The notes: generated by a model not told the origin, from the letters alone. Shown: positions 34,386 to 43,800, counted from the first letter of the stretch. The stretch is DNA of 57,362 nt from Betaproteobacteria bacterium (GCA_029884335.1 JAOUIA010000020.1:1-57362); one strand, 5' to 3'. Numbers and translations: made by a program.

Positions 34386-35732
34386 ATGGACGCCGCGCTG
34401 CGCGGCCTCGCCGCCAACCTCTTGGCAGGAGCGCGCACGGCACTCCTGCTGCCCGTCGCGCGCACCTCGTTTCGCATCGACGCCGCGCAGCTGCTGCTGC
34501 TGGCCGTCCTCTCGGCGCTGATCGACGTCGGCACCGACTGGCTGCGCCTCGGCCCCGACGTGTCGCTCGACGTGGCGGCGTTCGGCAGCGAGCTGACGGG
34601 CATCGCGCTGCTGGTGCTGATCGCGGCGCTGCTCGCGTGGGCGTTCGGCGAGGCGACGCTCGTCGTCGCGCTGCCGGTCGTCGTGCTGGCGGCGCTGCCG
34701 CTGACGCAACTGTGCGCGGTCCTCCCGCCCGCGCTGGAAGGGGATCCCGAGCGGCCGGCGTGGGTCGTCGAGGCGGTGCGCTGGGCGCTGCTCGCGTGGT
34801 ACGTCCTGGTGCTCGGGCGCAGCGCCTACGTCGCGCTCGAGCCGCACGCGAAGCGCTGGCTCAGGGCCGTCGCCGGATGCGCCCTCCTCGCGGCGCCGCT
34901 GCTCGTGCCTCCCGGAGCGCTGCCCGACGCCGCATGGTGGTCGGCGTCGGGACCCGCGTCCTTCGACCCGGCCAATCCCGCCGCGGAACCGGTGCTGTCG
35001 CTGCAGCGCGAGCTGCAGGACGACGCGCTCGCCGGCCTTAGCGACCACGCGCGCGGCGCGACGGACCTCTACTTCGTCGCGTTCGCCCCCGACAGCGGCG
35101 CCGGCGCCTGGCGCGAGCGCGTCGAGGCCGCCCGCGACGCGATGGACGAGCACTGGGGCACCGAGGGCCGGTCGCTCGTCTACGTGAACGACTTCGCCAG
35201 CCTGACCGAGGTGCCGATCGCCAGCGTGACGCACCTGCGCGAGGCGCTCGAGGAGATCGCCGCGGCAGGCGATCCCGAAGAGGACGTCGTGATGCTCTAC
35301 CTCGCCGGCCGCAGCAATGCGGACGGGTCGATGACCGTCGACCTGCCGCCGCTGGGCCTGGTGCAGCTCTCCGGCCCGGGGCTCGCGTCGTTGCTCGCAC
35401 AGGCGGGTATCCGCTGGAGCGTGATCGTCGTCGCGACCTGCGCGCCGCAGTCGTTCGTCGACGCGCTCGCCGACGCGGAGACGCTGGTGATGGCGGCCGG
35501 GGGCGGCTGCGACGCGAACGGCGAGCCGCCCGGGTTCCACGAGGCGCTCTTCGGCGGGGCGCTGACCGCGGCGACCACGCTGCCGTCGGCGTTCGCTTTG
35601 GCGACCCGCCGCCTGGCGGCGCAGGGTCACCCCCCGACGATGCACGTCGGCGAGGCGATCGCCGGCCAGCTCGAACGGCTGCGGCACACGGGCGGCGCCC
35701 GCGCGGCCCTCGGCGGCCGGGATCGCGGATGA
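34386..35732 (+). CDS. Membrane protein with C13 (legumain-like) peptidase domain lacking the catalytic His
   Basis: A 448-residue protein. Residues ~35-185 hold about four to five hydrophobic helices; a C-terminal domain from about 215 matches bacterial peptidase C13 proteins (DLYFVAFAPDSGAGAWRERVE, SLVYVND, VDLPPLGLVQLSGPGLASLLAQAGIRWSVIVVATCAPQSFVDAL). In active members the motif is LYLTSHGS and SACYSG. Here the first reads LYLAGRSN, placing Arg309 and Ser310 where the catalytic His-Gly should be. Cys352 is kept in ATCAPQ. It is therefore probably not a working protease. It starts 6 bp after thrC and is probably co-transcribed with it. Confidence 0.82.
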   Translation: MDAALRGLAANLLAGARTALLLPVARTSFRIDAAQLLLLAVLSALIDVGTDWLRLGPDVSLDVAAFGSELTGIALLVLIAALLAWAFGEATLVVALPVVVLAALPLTQLCAVLPPALEGDPERPAWVVEAVRWALLAWYVLVLGRSAYVALEPHAKRWLRAVAGCALLAAPLLVPPGALPDAAWWSASGPASFDPANPAAEPVLSLQRELQDDALAGLSDHARGATDLYFVAFAPDSGAGAWRERVEAARDAMDEHWGTEGRSLVYVNDFASLTEVPIASVTHLREALEEIAAAGDPEEDVVMLYLAGRSNADGSMTVDLPPLGLVQLSGPGLASLLAQAGIRWSVIVVATCAPQSFVDALADAETLVMAAGGGCDANGEPPGFHEALFGGALTAATTLPSAFALATRRLAAQGHPPTMHVGEAIAGQLERLRHTGGARAALGGRDRG

Positions 35733-35760
35733 CTGGCGGTCCCGGCTAAACTGCGACGCG

Positions 35761-36816
35761 ATGGCCGCCTCCGTCGACGTCCGCGACCTCACGCACGCCT
35801 ACGGCGCGACGCCGGTCGTGCGCGGGATGAGCTTCTCGCTCGCGCCGGGCGTGATCGGCTGCCTGCTCGGTCCGTCGGGCTGCGGCAAGACGACGGTGCT
35901 GCGCTGCCTCGCGGGCTTCGAGCCGGTGCAGGGCGGCTCGATCGCCATCGGCGGGCGCGTCGTGTCGAGCACCGACGTGCGCGTGGCGCCTGAGGCGCGC
36001 GGCGTGGGCATGGTGTTCCAGGACTACGCGCTGTTCCCGCACCTCACGGTCGCGCGCAACGTGGCGTTCGGCCTCCGCAGGGCCGCGCCCGACGAGGCCG
36101 GCAAGCGCGTCGACGCGATGCTCGAGCTCGTCGGGCTCTCGCAGGCGGCGCACGCGTACCCGCACGAGCTCTCGGGCGGCCAGCAGCAGCGCGTCGCGCT
36201 CGCGCGCGCGCTCGCGCCGCAGCCGGGCCTGCTGCTGCTCGACGAGCCGTTCTCCAACCTCGACGTCGACCTGCGCGCAAGGCTGTCGGTCGACGTGCGC
36301 GAGATCCTCAAGGCTTCGGGCACGACGGCGATCCTCGTCACGCACGACCAGCACGAGGCGTTCGCGCTGGCCGACGAGATCGGCGTGATGCACCGCGGCG
36401 CGATCGAGCAGTGGGACAGCGCCTACGACCTCTACCACCAGCCGCGCACGCGCTTCGTCGCCGACTTCGTCGGGCAGGGCGTGTTCCTGCGCGGCGTCGC
36501 GATCGGCCGCGGGCGTGTCGTGACCGAACTGGGCGAGCTCGCCACCGACAACCCGGCGTCGATGGAGGAGGGCGCGAGCGTGGACCTGCTGCTGCGTCCC
36601 GACGACATCGTGCACGACGACGCGAGCCCCTGGCAGGCCGAGGTGCTGGGCAAGGCGTTTCGCGGCGCGGACTTCGTCTACACGCTGGGGCTCGTCTCCG
36701 GGACGCGCGTGCTCTCCCTCGTGCCTTCGCACCACGACCACGCGATCGGCGAGCGCATCGGCATCCGGCTCGCCATCGACCACGTCGTGGCGTTCCCCGC
36801 GGCAGCCGCGGCGTAG
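35761..36816 (+). CDS. fbpC: ABC transporter ATPase, FbpC (ferric iron) type
   Basis: A 351-residue ATPase. Seen: Walker A GPSGCGKTT at about 38-46, Q-loop VFQDYALFPHLTV, signature LSGGQQQRVALARALAPQ, Walker B LLLLDEPFSNLD, and the H-loop His in ILVTHDQHEAFALAD. A C-terminal TOBE-like regulatory domain follows from about 245 (DLLLRPDDIVHDD). This build, with a short spacer and LFPHLTVARNVAFGL, is the FbpC/PotA group. With an FbpA and an FbpB in the same window it is the likely energy subunit of that iron importer, though it lies about 15 kb from them. It could serve another binding protein. It starts 28 bp after the C13-like gene. Confidence 0.88.
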   Translation: MAASVDVRDLTHAYGATPVVRGMSFSLAPGVIGCLLGPSGCGKTTVLRCLAGFEPVQGGSIAIGGRVVSSTDVRVAPEARGVGMVFQDYALFPHLTVARNVAFGLRRAAPDEAGKRVDAMLELVGLSQAAHAYPHELSGGQQQRVALARALAPQPGLLLLDEPFSNLDVDLRARLSVDVREILKASGTTAILVTHDQHEAFALADEIGVMHRGAIEQWDSAYDLYHQPRTRFVADFVGQGVFLRGVAIGRGRVVTELGELATDNPASMEEGASVDLLLRPDDIVHDDASPWQAEVLGKAFRGADFVYTLGLVSGTRVLSLVPSHHDHAIGERIGIRLAIDHVVAFPAAAAA

Positions 36817-36834
36817 AGGGCCGTCAAGCGCCGT

Positions 36835-36864
36835 TTGACCTGCAGCGGCGCGGCGGGCTATACT
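36835..36864 (+). promoter_or_regulatory. Promoter of the initiator tRNA gene
   Basis: TTGACC (36835-36840), an 18-bp spacer and TATACT (36859-36864). Transcription would start near 36871, about five bases before the mature tRNA. The -35 lies just after the stop of the ATPase gene. Confidence 0.75.
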
Positions 36865-36875
36865 TACAGTCCTGT

Positions 36876-36952
36876 CGCGGGGTGGAGCAGTCTGGCAGCT
36901 CGTCGGGCTCATAACCCGAAGGTCGAAGGTTCAAATCCTTCCCCCGCAACCA
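36876..36952 (+). tRNA. Initiator tRNA-fMet (CAT anticodon)
   Basis: A 77-nt tRNA with CCA encoded. The anticodon CAT is at 36910-36912 in the loop CTCATAA, closed by the three G-C pairs (GGG/CCC) that mark initiator tRNAs. The first acceptor position is C opposite A, the unpaired C1-A72 that allows formylation. The T arm carries GGTTCAAATCC. It has its own promoter and a strong terminator, so it is a single-gene unit. Confidence 0.98.
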
Positions 36953-36961
36953 ATCAAGCCG

Positions 36962-36990
36962 GCGGCCTGCAGCAATGCAGGCCGCTTTTT
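36962..36990 (+). terminator. Intrinsic terminator after tRNA-fMet
   Basis: A perfect 10-bp stem GCGGCCTGCA / TGCAGGCCGC with loop GCAA, followed by TTTTT (36986-36990). It lies 9 bp after the tRNA end. Confidence 0.92.
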
Positions 36991-37043
36991 CGTCCGCGCC
37001 CTCCGTGCACAACGGCGGATCGGCTGGCCGCCTCCGCCGCGAT

Positions 37044-38264
37044 TCACTTTTCGATGGCGAACGCGACCCCTGCGCGCTCCTGCAACCGACGCACGAGCGT
37101 CATGCCCATCGCCGCCCCCGGCGTCCACACGCCGCCGCGCGTCGTCCGCCGGTCGACGTCGCGCGTGAGGCACAGCGCGGCCTCGGCGATGATCTTGCTC
37201 GTCGAGCCGTAGCCGGGATCGCGGTCGCCGGTGACCGTCGCGCGCAGGCGCTTGCCCTGCGCGGTGTCGCCGATGAACTCGATCGCGTAGCGACCGCGCT
37301 CGCGCGTTTCGCGGTCCGGCCCCTCGCCGGGCTTGGGCAGCGCGAAGCGGCGCAGCAGCACGCGCGTCGGGCCGAAGCCCAGCAACGTTCCCAGCAGTCG
37401 ATCCACGCGCGCGAGCTTGCGCGCCCGGCTCGCACCGCGCTCCCCGTCGCCCGTGGCCACGCGCTCGTCGTAGACGAAGTCCTCGCCCCACGGGTGACCC
37501 AGCAGGGCGTTGGTGCGGTGCACGTTCTTCGTGTTGATCGTGGCCATCATGAACGGCGCGGTCCACGACTTCGCCGCCTCGTCGTACTCGGCGGTGCCGC
37601 TCCACGGCTGCCGCGGGCCGCGGAAGCCGGGTGTCAACGCGAACGGGTCGGCCATCGCGCGCGCCGCCTCGGGGTCGCGGCGCACCGCCGCCGCGGTAGC
37701 AAGCGCGCTCGCCACGGTGCCGCCTGAGAACGACCCCTTCATCGCGCGCACGCGGCCGCGCACGCGCGCAAGCGGCGCGCCGAAGCGCCGCCGCGCCTCC
37801 TCCTGCAGGAACAGCACGCCGAGGTCGAAGGGAATCGAGTCGAAGCCGCAGGAGAACACGATGCGCGCGCCGCTGGCGCGCGCGGGCGCATCCTGCGCGC
37901 GGATCATCTTTGCCATCCACGCCGGCTCGCCGCACAGGTCGACGTAGTCGGTGCCGCCCGCGGCGCAGGCGCGCACCAGCGGCTCGCCGTGTAGCTGGTA
38001 CGGCCCGACCGTGCTGATCACCACGCGTGCCTGCGCAGCCAGCGCTGCCAGTGCGGCGGTGTCCGAGGCGTCGGCGCGGATCAGCGGCAGCGACGAAGGC
38101 GCGCCGACCTGGTCGCGCACCTGGGCGAGCTTCGCGAGGTCGCGGCCGGACATCCCCCACGCCACGGGTCGGCCGGCAGCGCATGACGATTGCAGGTACT
38201 CCGCCACCAGCCGACCGGTGAAGCCGGTGGCGCCGAAGACGACGACTTCCAAACGCGTGTCCAT
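37044..38264 (-). CDS. Saccharopine dehydrogenase-like / trans-acting enoyl reductase family protein
   Basis: A 406-residue NAD(P)-binding protein. The Rossmann motif VVFGATGFTGRLVAEYL is at the N-terminus, then ARVVISTVGPYQLHGEPLVRACAAGGTDYVDLCGEPAWM and GARIVFSCGFDSIPFDLGVLFL, the signature of the group that includes the mycobacterial trans-acting enoyl reductase of phthiocerol/phenolglycolipid synthesis and human SCCPDH. No lysine-pathway gene is near. The ATG at 38262-38264 (MDTRLEVVVFGATG) is preferred over a GTG 15 bp upstream. It is divergent from an acyltransferase of wax ester type, which fits a lipid role. The reaction is not proven. Confidence 0.85.
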   Translation of the reverse strand: MDTRLEVVVFGATGFTGRLVAEYLQSSCAAGRPVAWGMSGRDLAKLAQVRDQVGAPSSLPLIRADASDTAALAALAAQARVVISTVGPYQLHGEPLVRACAAGGTDYVDLCGEPAWMAKMIRAQDAPARASGARIVFSCGFDSIPFDLGVLFLQEEARRRFGAPLARVRGRVRAMKGSFSGGTVASALATAAAVRRDPEAARAMADPFALTPGFRGPRQPWSGTAEYDEAAKSWTAPFMMATINTKNVHRTNALLGHPWGEDFVYDERVATGDGERGASRARKLARVDRLLGTLLGFGPTRVLLRRFALPKPGEGPDRETRERGRYAIEFIGDTAQGKRLRATVTGDRDPGYGSTSKIIAEAALCLTRDVDRRTTRGGVWTPGAAMGMTLVRRLQERAGVAFAIEK

Positions 38265-38353
38265 GCGGCATCTTGGCACGCGCTGCGCGCCGTTGCCACG
38301 ACGTCCGCGCGTCGCCTTGCGCCGCAGCCGGTTGTGGCATGATCGCCGACACC

Positions 38354-39907
38354 ATGCGCCAGCTCAGCCCGAACGAAGCGCGCTTCCTCGACACGGGAAG
38401 CGCCCACGCCGACTCGAACGTCAGCCTCATCCAGATCTACGACCCTTCGACGGCGCCCGGCGGCCGGTTCCGCTTCAAGAGGTTCCTCGCGCTCATCGAG
38501 AGCCGGCTGCACCGCTCGCCGATTTTCCGGCAGAGGCTGTGCAGCGTGCCTTTAGGGATTGACGAGCCGTACTGGGTCGAGGACGAGCGCTTCGACCTCG
38601 AGTACCACGTGCGCAACATCGCGCTGCCCAAGCCGGGCGACTGGCGGCAGTTCTGCATCCAGGCCTCGCGCATCCACGCGCGCCCGCTCGACCTCAACCG
38701 GCCGCTGTGGGAGATCTACGTCATCGAGGGACTCGACAGCCTGCTCGACCTGCCGAAGAACAGCTTCGCGCTGCTGACGAAGCTGCACCACGCGGCCATC
38801 GACGTCGAGCATGGCACCGAAATCATCACGCTGCTGCACGACGTCACGCCGCGGCCGCCCGTCCCCGTGCCGCCCGAGCCCTGGTTTCCGGAGTCGCCGC
38901 CGGGCCCGCTCGAGCTCGTCGTTCGCGGCGTGCTCAACACGGCCCGCTCGCCGCTCAAGCTCGCGCGGCCGATCCGGGACGTGCTGAGCCGCCTCGCCCC
39001 CGCGGCGCGGGACCTGACCGGCGAGATCCTGCGACTGCAGGACAGCGTGGCGATCACGCGCTTCAACTCCGTCGTGTCGCCGTACCGGGTGTTCGAGACC
39101 CGGCGCTTCCTGCTCGACGAGTTCCGCGAGATCCGCGATCTCGTGAAGGGCGCGAAGGTGAACGACGCGGTGCTCGCGGTGTGCGCGGGGGGGCTGCGCC
39201 GCTACCTCATGGCCAACGACGAGTTGCCCGACGCAGACCTGTCGACGCTGGTGCCGGTGTACGTGCGCGACGGGGCGGGCAGGCACGAAGTGGAGTGGGT
39301 GAAGGTGATGCTCGGCGTGGACGTCGCCGATCCCGTCAAGCGGCTGGCGAAGGTGAAGGCGCAGACCGCGGCCTCGGAGCCGATGTCGCGCGCGATCGGC
39401 GCCCACGAGCTCACCGACATCGCCACGCACGCGCCGGCGGCCACGCTCGCGCTCACCGGCAAGATGCTCGGCCGCGCGCTGCTCGGCGCGGGCGGGCGCA
39501 CGCCGGTCGCGAACTGCGCGATCGCGAACGTTCCCGGCCCTTCGGTTCCGCTCTACCTCGACGGCGCGCGGATGACGTACTTCTCCGCGATCATGCCGAT
39601 CGACGACGGCCTCGGCCTCGTCTTCGCGGTCACGAGCTACGACGGCAAGCTCATCGTGTCGCCCACGTCGTGCCGCGAGCAGATGCCCGACCCCGAGGTC
39701 TTCGCGCAATGCGTGCGCGATTCCTTCCAAGAGTATCTCGCGCTGGCTCGCTCGCGTCGGGCGCCTGCTGCCGGCGCCAGGAAGAGAACGGGGGCGTCGT
39801 CGTCAGCCGGTAGATCCGTCCGAGCAGCCCCGAAGGCGCGAACGGCCGCCACGCTCCCTCGGGCTGCGCGAGGCGGTCCGCGACGATCCAGAGCACGAGC
39901 GGGTTGA
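38354..39907 (+). CDS. Wax ester synthase / diacylglycerol acyltransferase (WS/DGAT) family protein, altered motif
   Basis: A 517-residue acyltransferase of the bifunctional WS/DGAT family, which esterifies acyl-CoA to long alcohols or diacylglycerol at the membrane. Seen: RQLSPNEARFLDTGS at the start, PLDLNRPLWEIYVIEG, the active-site stretch KLHHAAIDVEHG (His145-His146...Asp150), KVNDAVLAVCAGGLRRYL, and the C-terminal NVPGPSVPLYLDGARM. The canonical motif is HHxxxDG; here the Gly is Val151. The last ~85 residues overlap the opposite-strand hydrolase gene by 257 bp, and the last ~50 are Arg/Ala-rich and not family-like. The ATG at 38354 matches the family; one at 38339 would add five residues. 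Confidence 0.85.
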   Translation: MRQLSPNEARFLDTGSAHADSNVSLIQIYDPSTAPGGRFRFKRFLALIESRLHRSPIFRQRLCSVPLGIDEPYWVEDERFDLEYHVRNIALPKPGDWRQFCIQASRIHARPLDLNRPLWEIYVIEGLDSLLDLPKNSFALLTKLHHAAIDVEHGTEIITLLHDVTPRPPVPVPPEPWFPESPPGPLELVVRGVLNTARSPLKLARPIRDVLSRLAPAARDLTGEILRLQDSVAITRFNSVVSPYRVFETRRFLLDEFREIRDLVKGAKVNDAVLAVCAGGLRRYLMANDELPDADLSTLVPVYVRDGAGRHEVEWVKVMLGVDVADPVKRLAKVKAQTAASEPMSRAIGAHELTDIATHAPAATLALTGKMLGRALLGAGGRTPVANCAIANVPGPSVPLYLDGARMTYFSAIMPIDDGLGLVFAVTSYDGKLIVSPTSCREQMPDPEVFAQCVRDSFQEYLALARSRRAPAAGARKRTGASSSAGRSVRAAPKARTAATLPRAARGGPRRSRARAG

Positions 39908-40589
39908 ACCCCATGCCGAGGTGGCTGCCCGGCACGCGGATGTTCTCGTGGAAGGCCGGGTCGCCATCGACGGTCGCCTCCTGCGGCGGCACGACGCCGT
40001 CGGTCAGCGAGTAGAGGCAGGAGATCGGCACCGGCAGCACCTTCGGGCCCCGCATCCTGCGCGCGTGCAGGTCCGTGTGCTGCGCGCTGGCGCCCATCGG
40101 GTGCGCGACGAGGCGGTAGAGCGCCTTCACGAACGCGGGCGACTGGCTGCCCGCGGGATCGACCGAGATCGGGCTGCCGAGCGTGATCGCGCAGCGCACG
40201 CACTCGGGCGCCACGTGGGCGCCGTACATCGCGAACACGCCCCCCAGGCTCCAGCCGACCAGGCTCACCTTGCGCCCGCTCTTGTAGTGCATGTAGCGGA
40301 TCTTCTGCTCGAGCGCGTTCGCGTGGCGGCTGCGAAAGCCGACGTTGCGCCCGAAGCCCCAGGCCTGGACCTCGTAGCCGCGGCTCTGCAGGAAGAGCTT
40401 GAGCGCGACCATCGTCGCCTCGTCGGCCATGAAGCCGGGGAAGAGCAGCACCGGGTGGCCGTCGCCGCGCGGCGTGCGCGCGAGCAGCGGCAGGTGCCAC
40501 GGGAGCGTGGCCGCCTCGAGCAGCCCCCGGCCTTCGGTCAGCTGGTAGACCAGGTCGGGCTTGCCCACGTGGGGGTGACGGGTGGCCAT
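39651..40589 (-). CDS. Alpha/beta hydrolase (lipase/esterase-like)
   Basis: A 312-residue hydrolase without a signal peptide. Seen: HPVLLFPGFMADEATM (oxyanion region), the nucleophile elbow GWSLGG at about 124-129, the acid residue in SLTDGVVPPQEA, and the His in RVPGSHLGMGFNP. After the conserved last helix (FNPLVLWIVADRLA) the frame runs on for about 60 residues with an Arg-rich end, opposite the end of the WS/DGAT gene. It may cut the ester formed by its neighbour or a related lipid. A candidate minus-strand -10, TATACT (complement of 40630-40635), lies about 40 bp before the ATG. Confidence 0.85.
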   Translation of the reverse strand: MATRHPHVGKPDLVYQLTEGRGLLEAATLPWHLPLLARTPRGDGHPVLLFPGFMADEATMVALKLFLQSRGYEVQAWGFGRNVGFRSRHANALEQKIRYMHYKSGRKVSLVGWSLGGVFAMYGAHVAPECVRCAITLGSPISVDPAGSQSPAFVKALYRLVAHPMGASAQHTDLHARRMRGPKVLPVPISCLYSLTDGVVPPQEATVDGDPAFHENIRVPGSHLGMGFNPLVLWIVADRLAQPEGAWRPFAPSGLLGRIYRLTTTPPFSSWRRQQAPDASEPARDTLGRNRARIARRPRGRASARGTTWATR

Positions 40590-40781
40590 GAGCGTTCGCG
40601 CAAGTCGATGCAGACTTGTCGTGCGGACCAGTATATCGGCCCGTGCGAGCGTCGCCGGCGAGCCGGGCGTGTTTTCTCCCGGGCGCCGGCCTGCGTGCGC
40701 ACGGGGAGAGCCTTCCCCGGCCTTGCGAGCACGATTCGCGGCAACGCCGCCGGCCGGGACGGTCCCTCCCGGGCCGGTCGT

Positions 40782-40824
40782 GTAAGCCATCCGTAAGCCG
40801 GCCGGCCCGCGGCTGCCGCACAAT
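40782..40824 (+). promoter_or_regulatory. Predicted SARP-type operator/promoter of the regulator gene
   Basis: GTAAGCC (40782-40788), ATCC, GTAAGCC (40793-40799) form an exact heptamer direct repeat at 11-bp spacing. A weak third heptamer would be 40804-40810 (GGCCCGC). Eight bases later comes a -10-like CACAAT (40819-40824) inside GCCGCACAATGG. There is no -35. Heptamers at 11-bp period with the last one about 8 bp from the -10 are the known layout for SARP activators. A matching site precedes the operon start at 56460. Confidence 0.55.
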
Positions 40825-40856
40825 GGCGTTGCGATGCGGCACGCGAAAGGCGATCG

Positions 40857-43800
40857 ATGAGCGGCACGCCGGGTTCGGCGACGGCCCTTGCGAAGACGAC
40901 GCAGCCGGCCATGGGCGCGGCCGTCCCGCGCGAGGCGCTGTTCGCCCGCCTCGACCAGCCCGAGGGTCGCACCGCCATCTGGATCCACGGCGCGCCGGGC
41001 TCGGGCAAGACGACCCTCGCGGCGAGCTATCTCGCCTCGCGCGGCCACGTCCACCTCTGGTACCAGATCGACGCCGACGATGCCGATCCGGCGGCGTTCT
41101 TTCACCACCTCAGGCTCGCTGCGCGCCGGCTGGATGGCTTGCGCACGGCCGACCTGCCGTCGTTCACGCTGCAGCACGGCGGCGACGTCGCGGCATTCGC
41201 GCGGCGATACTTCCGCGCGCTGTACACGAAGTCGCGGCAGCCCTTCGCGCTCGTCCTCGACAACCTGCACGCCGTCCCGCCCACGAGCGTGCTGTACGAG
41301 GCGGTCCAGGCGGCGATGAACGAGGCAACGCGCGGCTGCTTCGTGGTCGTGACGAGCAGGTTCGAGGCGCCGGCCTGGCTCGCCCGGCTGCGCGCGGCGG
41401 GGCAGGTCGCCGTCGTCGGAGGTGCGGATCTGGCGCTGGGTCCGGAGGAGGTCGCCGCCGTTGCGCAGCTGCGCGGCCAGAGCGTCGCGGCCGAGGAGGC
41501 TGCCCGGCTCTACGAGCGGACGCGCGGCTGGGCGGCCGGGCTCGTCCTCCTGCTCGAGCACGCCAGGTTCACCGGAAAGGTGGCCGAAGTTCCCGGCGAC
41601 GCGCCCCCGCAGGTGGTCTTCGATTATCTCGCGGGCGAGACGTTCGACCGCTTCGAGCCCGCCACGCAGGCGTTCCTGCTGCGCGTCGCGTGCCTGCCGC
41701 GCATGACGGACGCCGTCGCGGAGCAGCTCTCGGGCGAGCGCACCGCCGCGCGCATGCTGATCAACCTCGCGGCGAACGACTACTTCGTGCGCGCGACGTC
41801 CGTCGAAGGCCGTCGCATGTACGAGATGCACCCGCTCCTGCGCGACTTCCTGCGCAGCCGCGCCACGCAGGCGCTGCCCGAGGCGACCGGGGCCGCGTGG
41901 CTGCGGCGCGCCGCCGCGCTGCTGCGCGAGTCGGGGCAGGTCGAGGACGCGGCCACGCTGCTCATCGAGTCGCGCGACTGGGCGCAGGTGGCCGACCTCG
42001 CGCGCGAGCGCGCCGAGACGCTGCTGGCGCAGGGCCGCGGCGAGTCGCTCGTCGCCTGGCTGGATGCGCTGCCCGAGGGCACGGTCGAGGCCGACCCGCG
42101 GCTCGCGCGCGTCGCCGCCGCGGCGCGCGCGCACGCGAGCCCGCGCGCGGCACGCCGCCTCTACGAGCACGCGTTCGAGGGTTTTCGTGCCGCGAACGAC
42201 GCGGCGGGGATGGCGCAGTGCTGCAGCGGAATCCTGCGCGCGATCCTCTTCGAGTTCGACGACTTGAGCCTCCTCGACCGCTGGCTGCGCACGTTCGAGG
42301 AGCTCGCGCGCGGCGCGGGTGCGGCCGGCGGCGGGGCGAACCTCGCGCTGGCCATGCCCTGGGCGCGCGGGCTGCTCGTTCGCGAGCCCGCGCATCCGGG
42401 CCTGCACGAGTGGCTTGCGCGCCTCGGCGTCGAACGCGCGGCGCGCACGCTGCCTGCCGCGGGCGGCGGGCGCGACGAACCCGCGCTCGTGCTCGCCGCG
42501 GCGGAGCTCGTGCGCGGCGACGTCGTCGCCTGCGGGACGCGGCTCGAGTCGCTGCGCAGCTCGACCGCGCGGCGCTCGGTCGCCGGCGTGCTCCCGCTCG
42601 CCATCGCGAGCGGCCTGGCGGAGCTGCTGGCCGGCCGCCACGCGGATGCGGAACGCGCTGCGGGGGAGGGCCTCGACGCCGCCGGTGCCGAAGGCATCCA
42701 CGCCTACGACGCGTGGCTGCGCGCCATCGTCGTCGCTGCCCGGCTGCAACGCGGCGACGCGGCCGGCGCGCGCGAGGCGCTGCGTCCGCTCGATGCCGCG
42801 GGTGCGCGGCTGCGCCGCGGCGATCGCGCCCTCGCGCACTACTTTCGCGGCTGGGCCGCGGCGCTCGAGCGCGACGAACTCGCGGCACACCACGAGGCGA
42901 AGGCGTCGCTCGCGGTTGCCGTGGAGGTCGGCGCGCCGTGGCTGGAAGCGCTCGCCCGTCTCGCCACGGCGCAGATGCAGACCGCGGTGGGCGATCGCCG
43001 CGGCGCGCAGGCCCAGATCCGCTCGGCGGATGCGATCGCGACGCATCTCGCCAGCCCGTGGCTCGCGGCCGGCGTGCGCCTCGCGGACGCGGGCGCCGCG
43101 CGCGCATCCGGCGATCGCGAAGCGGCGCGCGAATCCCTGGGCCGCGCGTTCGCGCTCTGCCGCGAGCACGGCTTCCTGCCGCCTCCCCAGTGGCACCCCG
43201 ACGCGGCCGCCGCGCTGTGCGAGGACGCGCTCGAAGCCGACATCGAGACGGGCTTCGTGAGGCGGTTCGTGCGCGACGCCCGCGTCTTCCCGGGCGTGCC
43301 GCCGCTGCGCGTGGCGCGCTGGCCGTGGCAGATCCGGATCAGGACGCTGGGCGGCTTCCAGCTCCTGCGCGACGAGGTGCCGATCGCGTTCACCGGCAAG
43401 GGACCCGGCCGCCCGATCGAACTTCTCAAGGTGCTCGTGGCGCTGGGCGGCCGCGACGTGCGCGCCGAGGCGCTGGCCGACGCGCTTTGGCCGCAGGCCG
43501 AGGCCGACTTCGCCCACCAGTCGTTCACCGCGACGCTGCACCGGCTGCGGCGCACGCTGCAGGCCGACGACGCGCTGGCGCTGAGCGACGCCCGCCTGTC
43601 GCTGGGGCCGACGCTGGTGTGGGTCGACACCTGGGCGCTCGAGCAGACCCTCGACGAGGGCGACGCCGCGTTGCGCGCCGCCGCTCCCGGCCAGGAAGGC
43701 AGCGTGCTGCGGCGCGCGCTCGACGAGGTACGCGAGCTCTACCGCGGCGCGTTCCTGCCCGACGAGACCGGGCATCCGGCGTTCGTCGCGCAACGCGAGC

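Noticed and set aside
38274-38288. Sigma-54-like TGGCACG...GC in front of the WS/DGAT gene
   Set aside because: The -24 part fits but the -12 part lacks the TT of TTGC, and no activator gene or site is near.
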